Shown here: in pieces, positions 35,069 through 44,427 of the stretch
How positions within the stretch are numbered: position 1 is the stretch's first letter
Layout: the number at the start of each line of letters is the position of its first letter
Assembly (NCBI GenBank): GCA_963842155.1
Contig: CAWJFP010000016.1
Span: forward strand, 1-64,000
Direction of reading: 5' to 3'
DNA: 64,000 bases
Origin: CAWJFP01 sp963842155
Lineage (GTDB): Bacteria > Pseudomonadota > Alphaproteobacteria > JACZXZ01
Notes under the pieces: model-generated
Databases searched by the model: none
The model's input: only the letters and a program-made list of their open reading frames with translations
What the model was told of the DNA's origin: nothing
Program-made: the position numbers and the translations under genes

Positions 35069-35488
35069 ATGATCAATCACCACGACGCGCTGATCTACAT
35101 GATGGTGCTGGCCTCGGCGGCCGACCAGAACATGAGCGACGCCGAGCTGCGCACGATCGGCGAGATGGTCAGCTTCCTGCCCGTGTTCAAGGATTTCGAC
35201 AATAACCGCCTGCCCGGCGTGGCGCGCGCCTGCGCCCAGCTGCTGCTCGACGAGCATGGTCTCGACAAGGCCCTCGCCACGATCAAGGAGGAGCTGCCGC
35301 CGGAATTGCGCGAGACGGCCTATGCGCTGGCCTGCGACGTGATGGCGGCCGACGGCGGGGTGTCGCAGGAGGAGCTGCGGCTCCTCGAGCTGGTGCGCGA
35401 GCGCCTAGAGATCGACAATCTCGTCGCCGCCGCCATCGAGCGCGCGGCGCGCGCCCGCCATCTCGAGCTCACGAGCGAGGCGGGCTGA
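35069..35488 (+). CDS. TerB-like (tellurite resistance B fold) protein
   Basis: This 139-residue all-helical acidic protein of the TerB-like superfamily has the metal-binding style repeats SAADQNMSDAELRTIGEMV and VMAADGGVSQEELRLLELV, each with paired acidic residues. TerB domains bind divalent metal and are found in phage-defence or stress contexts, but this single-domain alphaproteobacterial type is a housekeeping-like protein of unknown function. A GGAGAG ribosome site lies upstream of 35069. It lies between DUF2244 and the HD-domain gene, all on the same strand with 40-45 bp gaps. Confidence 0.75.
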   Translation: MINHHDALIYMMVLASAADQNMSDAELRTIGEMVSFLPVFKDFDNNRLPGVARACAQLLLDEHGLDKALATIKEELPPELRETAYALACDVMAADGGVSQEELRLLELVRERLEIDNLVAAAIERAARARHLELTSEAG

Positions 35489-35528
35489 GCCGCGCCCGCG
35501 CGCGCCATCGCGATCGGGGGAGGGGCCG

Positions 35529-36371
35529 ATGTTCAATCCGACGCAGCTCGTGATCGACGGGTTCGTCGAGCAGCTGCAAACGACCTATCGGCGCATCTAT
35601 GGGCTGCTCGAGCCGGGCTATCCGGGCATCATCGAGTTCGTCGGGCGGCTCGCGCTCGAGAACATCGCCAACAGCGACGCGCCCTATCACGACGTGAACC
35701 ACACGGTCATGGTCACCCTCCTCGGCCAGGAGGTGCTGCGCGGCAAGCATATCAGCGAGGGCGGCGTCACCCCCGACGATTGGCTGCATTTCATCATCTC
35801 GCTGCTCTGCCACGATATCGGCTATGTGCGCGGCATCTGCCGGGGCGACCGCAACGGGCGCTTCGCCATCAATCTGGAAGGCGAGACCGTCACCCTCCCG
35901 CCGGGCGCCACCGACGTCTCGCTCACCCCCCATCACGTCAACCGCTCGAAGCTCTTCGTGCGCGAGCGCTTCGGCAAGAGCACGCTCGCCCGCTTCAACA
36001 CCGCCGTCATCGAGGCGAATATCGAGCATACGCGCTTCCCCGTGCCGCAAGACGAGGTCCACGCCCAGACGAGCGACTATCCCGGGCTTCTGCGCGCCTC
36101 CGATCTCATGGGCCAGCTCGCCGACATCGATTACCTGCGCAAGATCCCGGCCCTCTTCGCCGAGTTCCAAGAGACTGGCATGGCGGCGAAACTGGGCTAT
36201 AGGAGCTCGGCCGACCTCAAGGCCGCCTATCCCGCATTCTTCTGGAATGTGGTGAAGCCCTATATCGCCGACGGCTTGCGCTATCTGCGCGTCACGCAAG
36301 AGGGCAAGCAGTGGCGGGCCAATCTCTACGCCCATGTCTTCGCCGTCGAGCATGGCGAGGCGATCGAGTAG
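35529..36371 (+). CDS. HD-domain metal-dependent phosphohydrolase
   Basis: This 280-residue protein contains an HD-type domain. The metal ligands are visible as H in PYHDVNHTVMV, the HD dyad in LLCHDIGYVRG at about residues 97-107, and a distal conserved His/Asp in IEHTRFP...ASDLMGQLAD. This resembles 3',5'-cyclic nucleotide phosphodiesterase-like HD proteins (PDEase I fold), so cyclic nucleotide or nucleotide hydrolysis is plausible but unproven. The ATG at 35529 follows GGGGGAGGGG. It ends just before the groESL terminator on the other strand. Confidence 0.78.
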   Translation: MFNPTQLVIDGFVEQLQTTYRRIYGLLEPGYPGIIEFVGRLALENIANSDAPYHDVNHTVMVTLLGQEVLRGKHISEGGVTPDDWLHFIISLLCHDIGYVRGICRGDRNGRFAINLEGETVTLPPGATDVSLTPHHVNRSKLFVRERFGKSTLARFNTAVIEANIEHTRFPVPQDEVHAQTSDYPGLLRASDLMGQLADIDYLRKIPALFAEFQETGMAAKLGYRSSADLKAAYPAFFWNVVKPYIADGLRYLRVTQEGKQWRANLYAHVFAVEHGEAIE

Positions 36372-36419
36372 AGCGATGTTGCCTTGGAACCTGGAGAACG
36401 TCGCAAGGTCCGCACGCCG

Positions 36420-36454
36420 CAAAAGAAACGGGGCCGCCCCGATGGAGCGGCCCC
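36420..36454 (-). terminator. Rho-independent terminator of groES-groEL
   Basis: Arms GGGGCCGC (36430-36437) and GCGGCCCC (36447-36454) form a perfect 8-bp GC stem with a 9-base loop. On the minus strand the hairpin is followed by GTTTCTTTTG, a T-rich tail. It lies 33 bp past the groEL stop and also faces the HD-domain gene. Confidence 0.9.
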
Positions 36455-36487
36455 ACAACCTGTCGCTTGAGACGATGGGCTTCGGGC

Positions 36488-38125
<1,638 letters not shown>

Positions 38126-38138
38126 GATTTTGCCCTCC

Positions 38139-38456
38139 TTAGGCCGCCTTAGACTTCGCCCTGCTGGTGGGCTCGATCACGCCCATGATGTCCGCCTCCT
38201 TCATGATGAGGAGCTCCTCGCCGTCGATCTTCACCTCGGTGCCCGACCATTTGCCGAACAGGATGCGGTCGCCGGCCTTGACGTCGAGCGCGTGCAGCTT
38301 GCCGTCCTCCGAGCGCGCGCCCGGACCGACGGCGATCACCTCGCCCTCCATCGGCTTCTCTTTCGCGGTGTCCGGAATGATGATGCCGCCCGCCGTCTTC
38401 TCGTCCTGCTCGACGCGGCGCACGACCACCCGGTCATGTAACGGTCTGAATTTCAT
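38139..38456 (-). CDS. groES: Co-chaperonin GroES (Hsp10)
   Basis: GroES caps the GroEL cavity. The 105-residue product has the standard start MKFRPLHDRVVVRRVE, the mobile loop EKTAGGIIIPDTAKEKP and the dome region. The ATG at 38456 gives this start; an upstream in-frame Met would add 34 residues crossing the CIRCE operator and is rejected. The C-terminus (IMGVIEPTSRAKSKAA) is a few residues longer than in E. coli. Confidence 0.97.
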   Translation of the reverse strand: MKFRPLHDRVVVRRVEQDEKTAGGIIIPDTAKEKPMEGEVIAVGPGARSEDGKLHALDVKAGDRILFGKWSGTEVKIDGEELLIMKEADIMGVIEPTSRAKSKAA

Positions 38457-38506
38457 CGCTGAACTCCCTCGTGCGATCTGTTTATGGGGACCCGCAAGGC
38501 AGGTTA

Positions 38507-38533
38507 TTAGCACTGTGCCCAGGCGAGTGCCAG
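38507..38533. promoter_or_regulatory. CIRCE operator (HrcA-binding site) of groESL
   Basis: TTAGCACTG (38507-38515), nine spacer bases, then GAGTGCCAG (38525-38533). Compared with the consensus TTAGCACTC-N9-GAGTGCTAA, 15 of 18 positions match. It lies about 50 bp upstream of the groES ATG in the expected leader position, so HrcA repression of groESL is likely. The hrcA gene is not in the window. Confidence 0.88.
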
Positions 38534-38796
38534 AGGCATGTGGGCCCGTGGGCGGCACGCTTCAAGAGGGGTCGAGCGGATTCGTGCCAAAATCATGCTG
38601 AGCGCGGGGCAGGCGCTCTTTCATTATTGCGGCGAGGCCGAAGCCGGCCTGCTTCAAAGCCTTAGCAACACGGCTTTATAGAATGTCGAAACGGGCGTTA
38701 ACCGTTTGATAAGCTTTACGGGCGGATAATTCGCAAATTGCAGTCGAGGGCCGCCGCGGCCGCCGGCCCGGATCTCTCCGTCGCAAGGAGGCTCCT

Positions 38797-39141
38797 ATGT
38801 CGATGACCGGACTTCTCCGCCACCCCTGGCGCCAGGGCTGGGCGCGCGCCATCCCCTTCACCCATGATCGGCGGCGCGAGCCCCGCTACGCGGTGCCGCA
38901 TCTCACCCTCGTCGTCGGCCCGAACCAGTTCACCACGCTCGACTGGTCGTTGAGCGGCGGGCGCATCAAGCATCCCGAAGGCGCCTTCGGCTTCAAGGAC
39001 CGCATCAAGGGGAAGCTTTATCTCGAAGGCGACATGCGCAGCGGCGGCTTCGTCGCCGAGGTGGCGCGCCTCACGGCCGCGGGCGATGTGGGCTTGCGCT
39101 GGCTTGCCCTCAGCGGCCCGATCGCCAGCGCCATGGCCTGA
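38797..39141 (+). CDS. PilZ-domain protein (putative c-di-GMP receptor)
   Basis: This 114-residue protein consists of one PilZ-like domain. The c-di-GMP-binding pattern is partly present: DRRREPRYAVPHL supplies the Arg-x3-Arg, and LDWSLSGGRIKHP supplies the Asp-x-Ser-x2-Gly element. The final strand VGLRWLALSGP fits the barrel. The N-terminus (MSMTGLLRHPWRQGWARAIPF) is basic. It stands alone between groESL (divergent) and a convergent secreted protein gene, with GGAGG seven bases upstream of the ATG. Confidence 0.78.
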   Translation: MSMTGLLRHPWRQGWARAIPFTHDRRREPRYAVPHLTLVVGPNQFTTLDWSLSGGRIKHPEGAFGFKDRIKGKLYLEGDMRSGGFVAEVARLTAAGDVGLRWLALSGPIASAMA

Positions 39142-39189
39142 CGCGAGCACTTCGCGGGCGGCAACAGCCGCGAGGCCCGCCGGCCCTTC

Positions 39190-39723
39190 TCACTGGATCT
39201 TCCAGCTCCCGTCCGCCTGCTGGCAGGCCGTGCCGTTGACCGTGCTGCCGTCGGGTTGACGCCATTGACCCTGCTTGCAGTTCGCCGGCTGCGCCGTCTG
39301 TCCCGCTTGAGCCGAAGGCGGGGCCGGCTGAACGGTCTGTCCCGCTTGGCCCGCGGGCGCGCCCGACGGCTGAGCCGGCTGCGCGGCCTGGCCCGGCGGA
39401 GGCGGCGGTTGCCCGGGAGGCCCGCCATAGGCCGGCGGCGGCGGCCCGCCATAGCCCGGCGGCGGCCCGCCATAGCCTGGCGGCGGCTCGTCATAGCCTG
39501 GGCCGGGCCCCGCGTAATAGGGCGCCGCGCAACAGGGCGCGAAGCCGAATCCGACGCCTACGCCGATATGCCCGGCGGCTGCGGGATTGCCTGCGAGCAT
39601 GAACATGGCCAAGGCGCTCGCCGCGACCAAAACCGCCGACGCGAAGCGGGTGCCGCGCAAGCGCGAAAACGACGGCAGAAAACCTGGGGCTTCCCGCCGC
39701 GAGGGAACATGCATCACAGCCAT
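39190..39723 (-). CDS. Secreted Pro/Gly/Gln-rich protein
   Basis: This 177-residue exported protein of unknown function has a basic start and then a hydrophobic segment FASAVLVAASALAMFMLAGNPAAAG, a likely signal peptide cleaved near residue 50. The middle repeats GYGGPPPGYGGPPP-type units and AQPAQPSGAPAGQAG-type units, low complexity and probably extended. The C-terminus holds a small conserved-looking module (CKQGQWRQPDGSTVNGTACQQADGSWKIQ) with two Cys and repeated WR/W-x-Q. Similar C-terminal modules occur in other alphaproteobacterial surface proteins. An envelope role is an inference only. Confidence 0.65.
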   Translation of the reverse strand: MAVMHVPSRREAPGFLPSFSRLRGTRFASAVLVAASALAMFMLAGNPAAAGHIGVGVGFGFAPCCAAPYYAGPGPGYDEPPPGYGGPPPGYGGPPPPAYGGPPGQPPPPPGQAAQPAQPSGAPAGQAGQTVQPAPPSAQAGQTAQPANCKQGQWRQPDGSTVNGTACQQADGSWKIQ

Positions 39724-40004
39724 CGATCACCCCTCCGAGCTTCGCGACCGCGCGGGCTTTCGCATTGATTTTTGCCAGTCTACGCCGCCGCGCCCGCTCT
39801 GTCAGTGACCATGATTACGAAGCAGCGGGCTGGAGTCTCGCGGGATGCTGCAGGGCCGCACGTCCGGTCCCGCGACTTTTCCCGATCGTCATCGACAATG
39901 CGGCTCCGCCCGATTGGGACTAGGATGCGCCTTGCGGGCGAATGCGCCATCGTCGCGGCCATCGCGGCGCCTTCCCGCCCATCTCCCATAATCGAGGATA
40001 TGAA

Positions 40005-40547
40005 GTGAACGACAGCAACGACCCGGCGCCGATCCTGCCGCCCAATATCGAAGAGACCATCCGGCTCGTCTCGCGCCTTCACGCCGAGCATCACCAGAAC
40101 GCGACGCCGCTTCAGCGCGCCGTGGATTTCATGACGGCCCTCTTGGGCCGCCCGCGCTTCATCGCCGCGCTGACCCTCGCCGTGGCCGGCTGGATCGGCT
40201 TCAATCTGCTCGCCGTCGCGCTCGGCTACCGCCCCATCGATCCGCCTCCCTTCTCATGGTTGGAGGATGCGGTTTCTTTGCTGTCGCTTTACATGGTGGT
40301 GCTGATCCTCGCCACGCAGCGGCGCGAGGACCAGCTTGCGCAACATCGCGAGCAGCTCATTTTGGAGCTGGCCCTCTCGAGCGAGCAGAAGACGACCAAG
40401 GTGATCCAGCTGCTGGAAGAGTCGCGCCGGGATAATCCGAACATCCGCAACCGGGTCGATCAGGAGGCCGATGCGATGGCGAGGCCGGCCGATCCGCAAT
40501 CGGTGATCGACGCGATCAAGGAAACCCAGGCACAGACTGCGCGCTGA
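40005..40547 (+). CDS. DUF1003 membrane protein
   Basis: This 180-residue DUF1003 family protein has two transmembrane segments (FIAALTLAVAGWIGFNLLAVAL and DAVSLLSLYMVVLILATQ) separated by the family loop YRPIDPPPFSWLE, and then a helical tail starting RREDQLAQHREQLILELALSSEQKTTKV. The family function is unknown. The GTG at 40005 has GAGGA seven bases upstream; the in-frame sequence before it looks non-coding. The C-terminal NRVDQEADAMARPADPQSVI matches other members. Confidence 0.82.
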   Translation: MNDSNDPAPILPPNIEETIRLVSRLHAEHHQNATPLQRAVDFMTALLGRPRFIAALTLAVAGWIGFNLLAVALGYRPIDPPPFSWLEDAVSLLSLYMVVLILATQRREDQLAQHREQLILELALSSEQKTTKVIQLLEESRRDNPNIRNRVDQEADAMARPADPQSVIDAIKETQAQTAR

Positions 40548-40768
40548 CGGCCAGGCGACGGAGAGGGCGACCGAGCGTGAGGGAGTGTTTTCGGAATAGG
40601 CAATCGACGCACGATAAAGGCGCAGGAATGCTCGACCGGGAAACGCGATTTTCGGAGGGGGTTTCGGTATAGGGCGAGTTTGGCCCGCGAGACGGCGCGA
40701 GCGATGCGCCGCGCAGATTGGCCTCGACCAATCTCTGCGACAGCGAATTCGCTAGGTCAAATTGAGAA

Positions 40769-41469
40769 ATGGAAGAAACATCTTATAAGTTGTTCGGAAA
40801 TCCTCAAGCAAGCGAGCACGCTCTTTTGATCTGGCGTGCTTTCTTAAAGGCGATGGCACTAGATACCAAACTGTCAGAACCAATCCTGAGCATGCAGGGC
40901 ATGAGCGGTCGAAAATACCGCTCATTTATAAATAATCTGATTGGCTCGATCACTTCGCCCCGTTATCTAGAAATTGGAAGCTGGGCGGGATCGACCGCTT
41001 GTGCAGCTATGTTTCATAATACGGTTTCCGCTGTCTGTATTGATAATTGGTCCGCGTTCGGTGGTCCGAAGGATGCTTTCTTTGGTCATGTGAAAGAGAT
41101 CACTCAAGGTTAGCGCTAATGTCGATTTCAAGTTTCGTGAATCTGATTTTCGCCAAGTCGATTTTTCTTCTCTTGGCGAGCCATTCAACATTTACTTTTT
41201 CGATGGACCTCATACGGAGACGGATCATTACGATGGGGTTATTCTCGCGCAGCCCGCGTTAGCGAGAGATTATGTGCTAATAGTCGACGATTGGAATTGG
41301 GGACAAGTGCGCGCGGGAACAATTAGCGCTCTAAAGGCAGCAGGCGTCAATCTCCCGTTCGCGATTGAGATCAAAACGACCCAAAACGATTCACATCGCA
41401 ACGAAGGCCGCAAATCAGGAGAGTGAGTGGCATAACGGATATTTTATTGCGGCGTGTCAGAAAACATAA
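40769..41469 (+). pseudogene. Class I SAM-dependent methyltransferase (Methyltransf_24 type), broken by two frameshifts
   Basis: The first 114 residues contain the SAM-binding region SPRYLEIGSWAGSTACAAMF and run to EITQG, then hit a stop at about 41111. The next frame continues KVSANVDFKFRESDFRQVDF, PFNIYFFDGPHTETDHYDGV and VLIVDDWNWGQVRAGTISAL. A third frame carries a plausible C-terminus (ESEWHNGYFIAACQKT) ending at 41469. Read together these make a complete Methyltransf_24-like protein of about 230 residues. Composition is clearly AT-richer than the flanks and it lies beside tRNA-Gly, pointing to horizontal acquisition. Two separate indels argue for decay over a single error, but both should be verified. 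Confidence 0.7.
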
Positions 41470-41555
41470 TTTCTCTAAAAAGAAGAATCATCGCTCTTTT
41501 CCCTATAGTCGATCATTTATCCAAAGACTATCACCCATTAAGCCATTGATAAAAT

Positions 41556-41630
41556 TGGAGCGGGAGAAGGGATTCGAACCCTCGACCCTCACGTTGGCAA
41601 CGTGATGCTCTACCCCTGAGCTACTCCCGC
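41556..41630 (-). tRNA. tRNA-Gly (anticodon GCC)
   Basis: The minus strand from 41630 folds as a cloverleaf. The acceptor GCGGGAG pairs with CTCCCGC, the D arm contains AGCTCAGGGGTAGAGC, the anticodon stem-loop is CACGTTGCCAACGTG with anticodon GCC, and the T arm is GAGGGTTCGAATCCCTTC. The CCA end is encoded (TGG on the plus strand at 41556-41558). Confidence 0.98.
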
Positions 41631-41819
41631 GCTCGCGAGGGCCGATCATAAGGATCGAAGAGGCATTTGCAAGCGGCGATCCGCCCCGCCCGACGGCTTG
41701 GCCCGAAGCCCATTGTCAGGCCGGGGAGGCTTTGCACACGCGGCCGGCCACCCATAGGCTAATGCTACATCTGGGCTATCGAGCGGAATGTCGGTCTACG
41801 GAAACTGAGGAGCCGTCAG

Positions 41820-42515
41820 ATGCTGCTACGCCTCGCGCTCTGCGCTTTGAGCGCGATTTTGCCGGCCGTCGCGAACGTCGCCGCCAAGGCAGACTCCGCG
41901 AGCGCGCCGCCGGCGATCTTTGCGCCATCCGCGGCAAAGGGTCAGGTCGTCATCGTCATTTCCGGCCAATCCGGGCCGACCCGTTATCGCGGCTATTCCT
42001 CCGAGCTCGCCCGGCAAGGTTATCTTGCCATGCTTATCGACGGCAACGATGTCCTCAAACCGGACGGCTCGGGCGGCGATTACCTGAAGGCGACGATAAT
42101 GCGGGCGCAACAATCGCCGAATGCGCTCCCCGGCAAGGTCGAGGTCGTCGGCTTTTCGCTCGGCGGGGGCGGGGCTTTGAGCTATGCGACGCGGCTGCCC
42201 GAACTCGTCTCCGCCGTCGTCGCCTATTATCCGGCGACCAGCTCCATCAAGAACATGCAGGATTTCGTTGCCGAATTCAAAGTCCCGATCCTGGTCCTCG
42301 CCGGGGGAGAGGACGATTATCGAAATTGCTGCCTGGCCGGGACGGCGCGGTCGATGGATGCGGCGGCGCGGGAGCTAAAGCTGCCCTTCGATCTGGTCGT
42401 CTACCCGAATGCGAATCATGGTTTCAATATCGCCGGCCACTCATTTCGCGCCGCCGATGCGGCCGACGCTTGGCAACGCACGCTGGCGATGCTCCGGCAA
42501 TATCAGGCAAAATGA
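41820..42515 (+). CDS. Secreted dienelactone hydrolase-like alpha/beta hydrolase
   Basis: This 231-residue alpha/beta hydrolase has an N-terminal signal peptide (LLRLALCALSAILPAVANVAAKA, cleavage near residue 25). The nucleophile elbow is VVGFSLGGGGAL with Ser, unlike the Cys enzyme at 7756. The acid residue is probably in LAGGEDDYRN, and the His is in PNANHGFN. It acts outside the cytoplasm if the signal is functional. Substrate unknown. It is transcribed away from tRNA-Gly and toward the secreted paralogue pair. Confidence 0.75.
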   Translation: MLLRLALCALSAILPAVANVAAKADSASAPPAIFAPSAAKGQVVIVISGQSGPTRYRGYSSELARQGYLAMLIDGNDVLKPDGSGGDYLKATIMRAQQSPNALPGKVEVVGFSLGGGGALSYATRLPELVSAVVAYYPATSSIKNMQDFVAEFKVPILVLAGGEDDYRNCCLAGTARSMDAAARELKLPFDLVVYPNANHGFNIAGHSFRAADAADAWQRTLAMLRQYQAK

Positions 42516-42563
42516 AGCACGGCGGACGTGCCGTTCCGGCTTCGGCTGCCGCGGCGCTATTAT

Positions 42564-42971
42564 CTATCCGCGATGGAGGTTGACGGAGCGGATCATGCAA
42601 CCCTGGTACCCGGTATGAAAGCTGCCGGTGAAGGAGTCCGCCGTAAAGGTCCCCGTGAACGCGCCGCCCGAGAGCGTGCCGGTGAACGACCCGTCGGCCG
42701 CGACCTTGCCGGAAATCGGATGGTCCGCCAGGCCGTGGGCGTTGCCCGAAACCAGGCCGTCGGCGACGGTCACCGTGACATCCAGCGAGGTGGTACATTT
42801 ATCGGAGTTCGACTTCGCTTGACCGGGCGCACCGCCCGTCCAATGTCCGTCGAACGGCCCGGCCGCGAGAGCCATATGGAAACAGAAGCCGAGCGACAAT
42901 GCTGCGATTGTCCATTTCGCCATCGACGAGGCTTGGGCCGCCTTCGATGAAGCTTGGCGATTTGCGCGCAT
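42564..42971 (-). CDS. Secreted AGPFDG-type small protein, copy B
   Basis: This 135-residue exported protein has a signal-like segment (WTIAALSLGFCFHMALA) followed by AAGPFDGHWTGGAPGQ. The body alternates short strands (TVTVADGLVSGNAHGL, ISGKVAADGSFTGTLSGG, FTGTFTADSFTGSFHTG), suggesting a small beta-barrel or sandwich; two Cys (DKCTT, QGCMIR) could form a disulfide. It is a clear paralogue of the next gene upstream (43022-43408), sharing the same order of motifs. The ATG at 42971 follows AGGGGGAA; the longer frame overlaps the neighbour and is unlikely. Function unknown. Confidence 0.65.
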   Translation of the reverse strand: MRANRQASSKAAQASSMAKWTIAALSLGFCFHMALAAGPFDGHWTGGAPGQAKSNSDKCTTSLDVTVTVADGLVSGNAHGLADHPISGKVAADGSFTGTLSGGAFTGTFTADSFTGSFHTGYQGCMIRSVNLHRG

Positions 42972-43021
42972 TCGATTCCCCCTGCTGAGGTTGACGCCGA
43001 TCCGTTTCGCCGCGAGGCGCT

Positions 43022-43408
43022 CTATTTGACGCGCTCGAGATGCACCTCCCGCTTGGGGCAATATTGTATCGGGGTATGGAAGACGCCGTCAAAGCTGCCG
43101 CCGGCGAATTTGCCCACGAACGCCTCCCGACCCAACATGCCCTGGAACGAGCCGTCGGGGGCGATCTTGCCCGAAATGTCATATTTCGTCGACAAGCCGC
43201 CGCCTTGGCCCGTCACGATATTGTCGGCGACGGTGAGGGTGATGTCCATGCGGACACAGGCCTCCTTTTTCGTCGGCGGCGCCTCGCCCTTCCATTGTCC
43301 GTCGAACGGCCCGGCCGCGACGGCCCCATGGCAAGACAAGGCAAGCGACAGCGCTGCAAGTCCGGCCCCCCAACCTGCCGCCGCGAAAATTTTACGATCT
43401 CCACGCAT
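43022..43408 (-). CDS. Secreted AGPFDG-type small protein, copy A
   Basis: This 128-residue exported protein begins with a signal peptide (AAAGWGAGLAALSLALSCHGAVA, cleavage before AGPFDGQW). Its body matches copy B in order: DITLTVADNIVTGQGGGL, ISGKIAPDGSFQGMLG, FVGKFAGGSFDGVFHT and a terminal Cys segment (QYCPKREVHLERVK). The two genes are adjacent, same strand, 50 bp apart, so they look like a tandem duplication. The ribosome site AGGGGGAA is also shared. The family is unknown to me; related 'AGPFDGxWxG' proteins are common in Rhizobiales and Rhodospirillales genomes as hypothetical proteins. Confidence 0.65.
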   Translation of the reverse strand: MRGDRKIFAAAGWGAGLAALSLALSCHGAVAAGPFDGQWKGEAPPTKKEACVRMDITLTVADNIVTGQGGGLSTKYDISGKIAPDGSFQGMLGREAFVGKFAGGSFDGVFHTPIQYCPKREVHLERVK

Positions 43409-43547
43409 TGCGTTCCCCCTGTCGATGGTCGTTGCGAATGCTCCCTTTCGGCCGCGTCGCCATCATGGCGCATTCGGCGCGCCCCGCGGCGAATCCGGCA
43501 TTAGATGAGAGGAGTCCGTTCGAATAAGCGAGAACCGAGGTGCCAAG

Positions 43548-43736
43548 ATGCATGAGACGAGCATGCGTGAGACCATGACGATCCTCCTGCTGCTTGCGCT
43601 CGGCTCATGCAGCCAAGGCGCCGCGGCGCCTGGCGCTCCTGCCGCTCCGCAGCCCAGCTGCAACGGCAACGATTATTATTTCACCGCCAGCCCCCTTGGG
43701 AAAGGCTATCCGCACGCGGTTCCGCTCTGCAAATGA
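43548..43736 (+). CDS. Small predicted lipoprotein
   Basis: This peptide of up to 62 residues has the lipobox LGSC following a short hydrophobic run (TMTILLLLALGSC). The mature part is about 40 residues: low-complexity Ala/Pro and then CNGNDYYFTASPLGKGYPHAVPLC with two cysteines. Start could be 43548, 43563 or 43575; the last gives a more typical lipoprotein signal. No family assignment. Confidence 0.5.
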   Translation: MHETSMRETMTILLLLALGSCSQGAAAPGAPAAPQPSCNGNDYYFTASPLGKGYPHAVPLCK

Positions 43737-43792
43737 ACCGGGCAAAGGACAGGGCATTGCCGACCGGCCGCACCGCGCGGTAGCTACATGCC

Positions 43793-44290
43793 ATGAAGTC
43801 GACGCCCGAGGCGCTTCTGGCACGGCTCGCCGCGCTGGGCATCAGGAGCGAGACCCACCGCCACCCGCCCGTCTTCACCGTCGAGGAGGCCAAGGCCTTG
43901 CGCGGCGCCCTGCCGGGCGGCCATTGCAAGAGCCTCTTCCTCAAGGACAAGGCCGGGCGACTTTGGCTCGTGGTGGCGCTCGAGGATCGCGCCATCGCGC
44001 TCAAGGCTCTCGCCAAGAGGCTCGGCGCCAAGAAGACGCTGTCCTTCGCCGGTCCCGAGCTCCTCATGGCGGCGCTCGGCGTCACGCCGGGCTCGGTAAC
44101 GCCCTTCGGCGTGGTCAATGACGGGGAAGGTCGCGTCCAGGTCGTGCTCGACCGCGCGATGCTGGAGCATGACCCGCTCAACTATCACCCTTTGGACAAT
44201 GCCCAGACGACGGCGATAGCGCCGCAGGATCTGCTGCTCTTCCTGCGCGCGTCCGGGCATGAGCCGCTGATCCTCGATCTCGAGGGTTGA
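43793..44290 (+). CDS. YbaK/ProX-like aminoacyl-tRNA deacylase (prolyl-tRNA synthetase-associated domain)
   Basis: This 165-residue single-domain protein is homologous to the editing domain of prolyl-tRNA synthetase (PrdX/ProXp group), which hydrolyses mischarged aminoacyl-tRNA in trans. Features are the N-terminal HRHPPVFTVEEAKAL, the conserved HCKSLFLKDKAGRLWLVV with the catalytic Lys, LSFAGPELLMAALGVTPGSVTPFGVVND, and the distal NYHPLDNAQTTAI. The GGxxxN and GxxP-type loops are conserved. It heads a run of same-strand genes (thioredoxin, LON, Trm112, DUF971) often found in this order in Rhodospirillales. Confidence 0.88.
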   Translation: MKSTPEALLARLAALGIRSETHRHPPVFTVEEAKALRGALPGGHCKSLFLKDKAGRLWLVVALEDRAIALKALAKRLGAKKTLSFAGPELLMAALGVTPGSVTPFGVVNDGEGRVQVVLDRAMLEHDPLNYHPLDNAQTTAIAPQDLLLFLRASGHEPLILDLEG

Positions 44291-44427
44291 TATAATGCCG
44301 CTTGCGGGGCCGCCGCCTTGTCGCAATGGGCTTGCCAGCGGGGCCGCAAGCCGCCATTTAGTTTGGCGAAAGCTTTCGATGGGATAAAGCCGTCCCGGCG
44401 ACAGGCGGCGGGCGAGAGGAACGGGCA

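Noticed and set aside
38600..38628. Hairpin GAGCGC/GCGCTC followed by TTTCATTATT upstream of the PilZ gene
   Set aside because: It resembles a weak terminator but there is no plus-strand gene for it to end; the stem is short and the tail imperfect.
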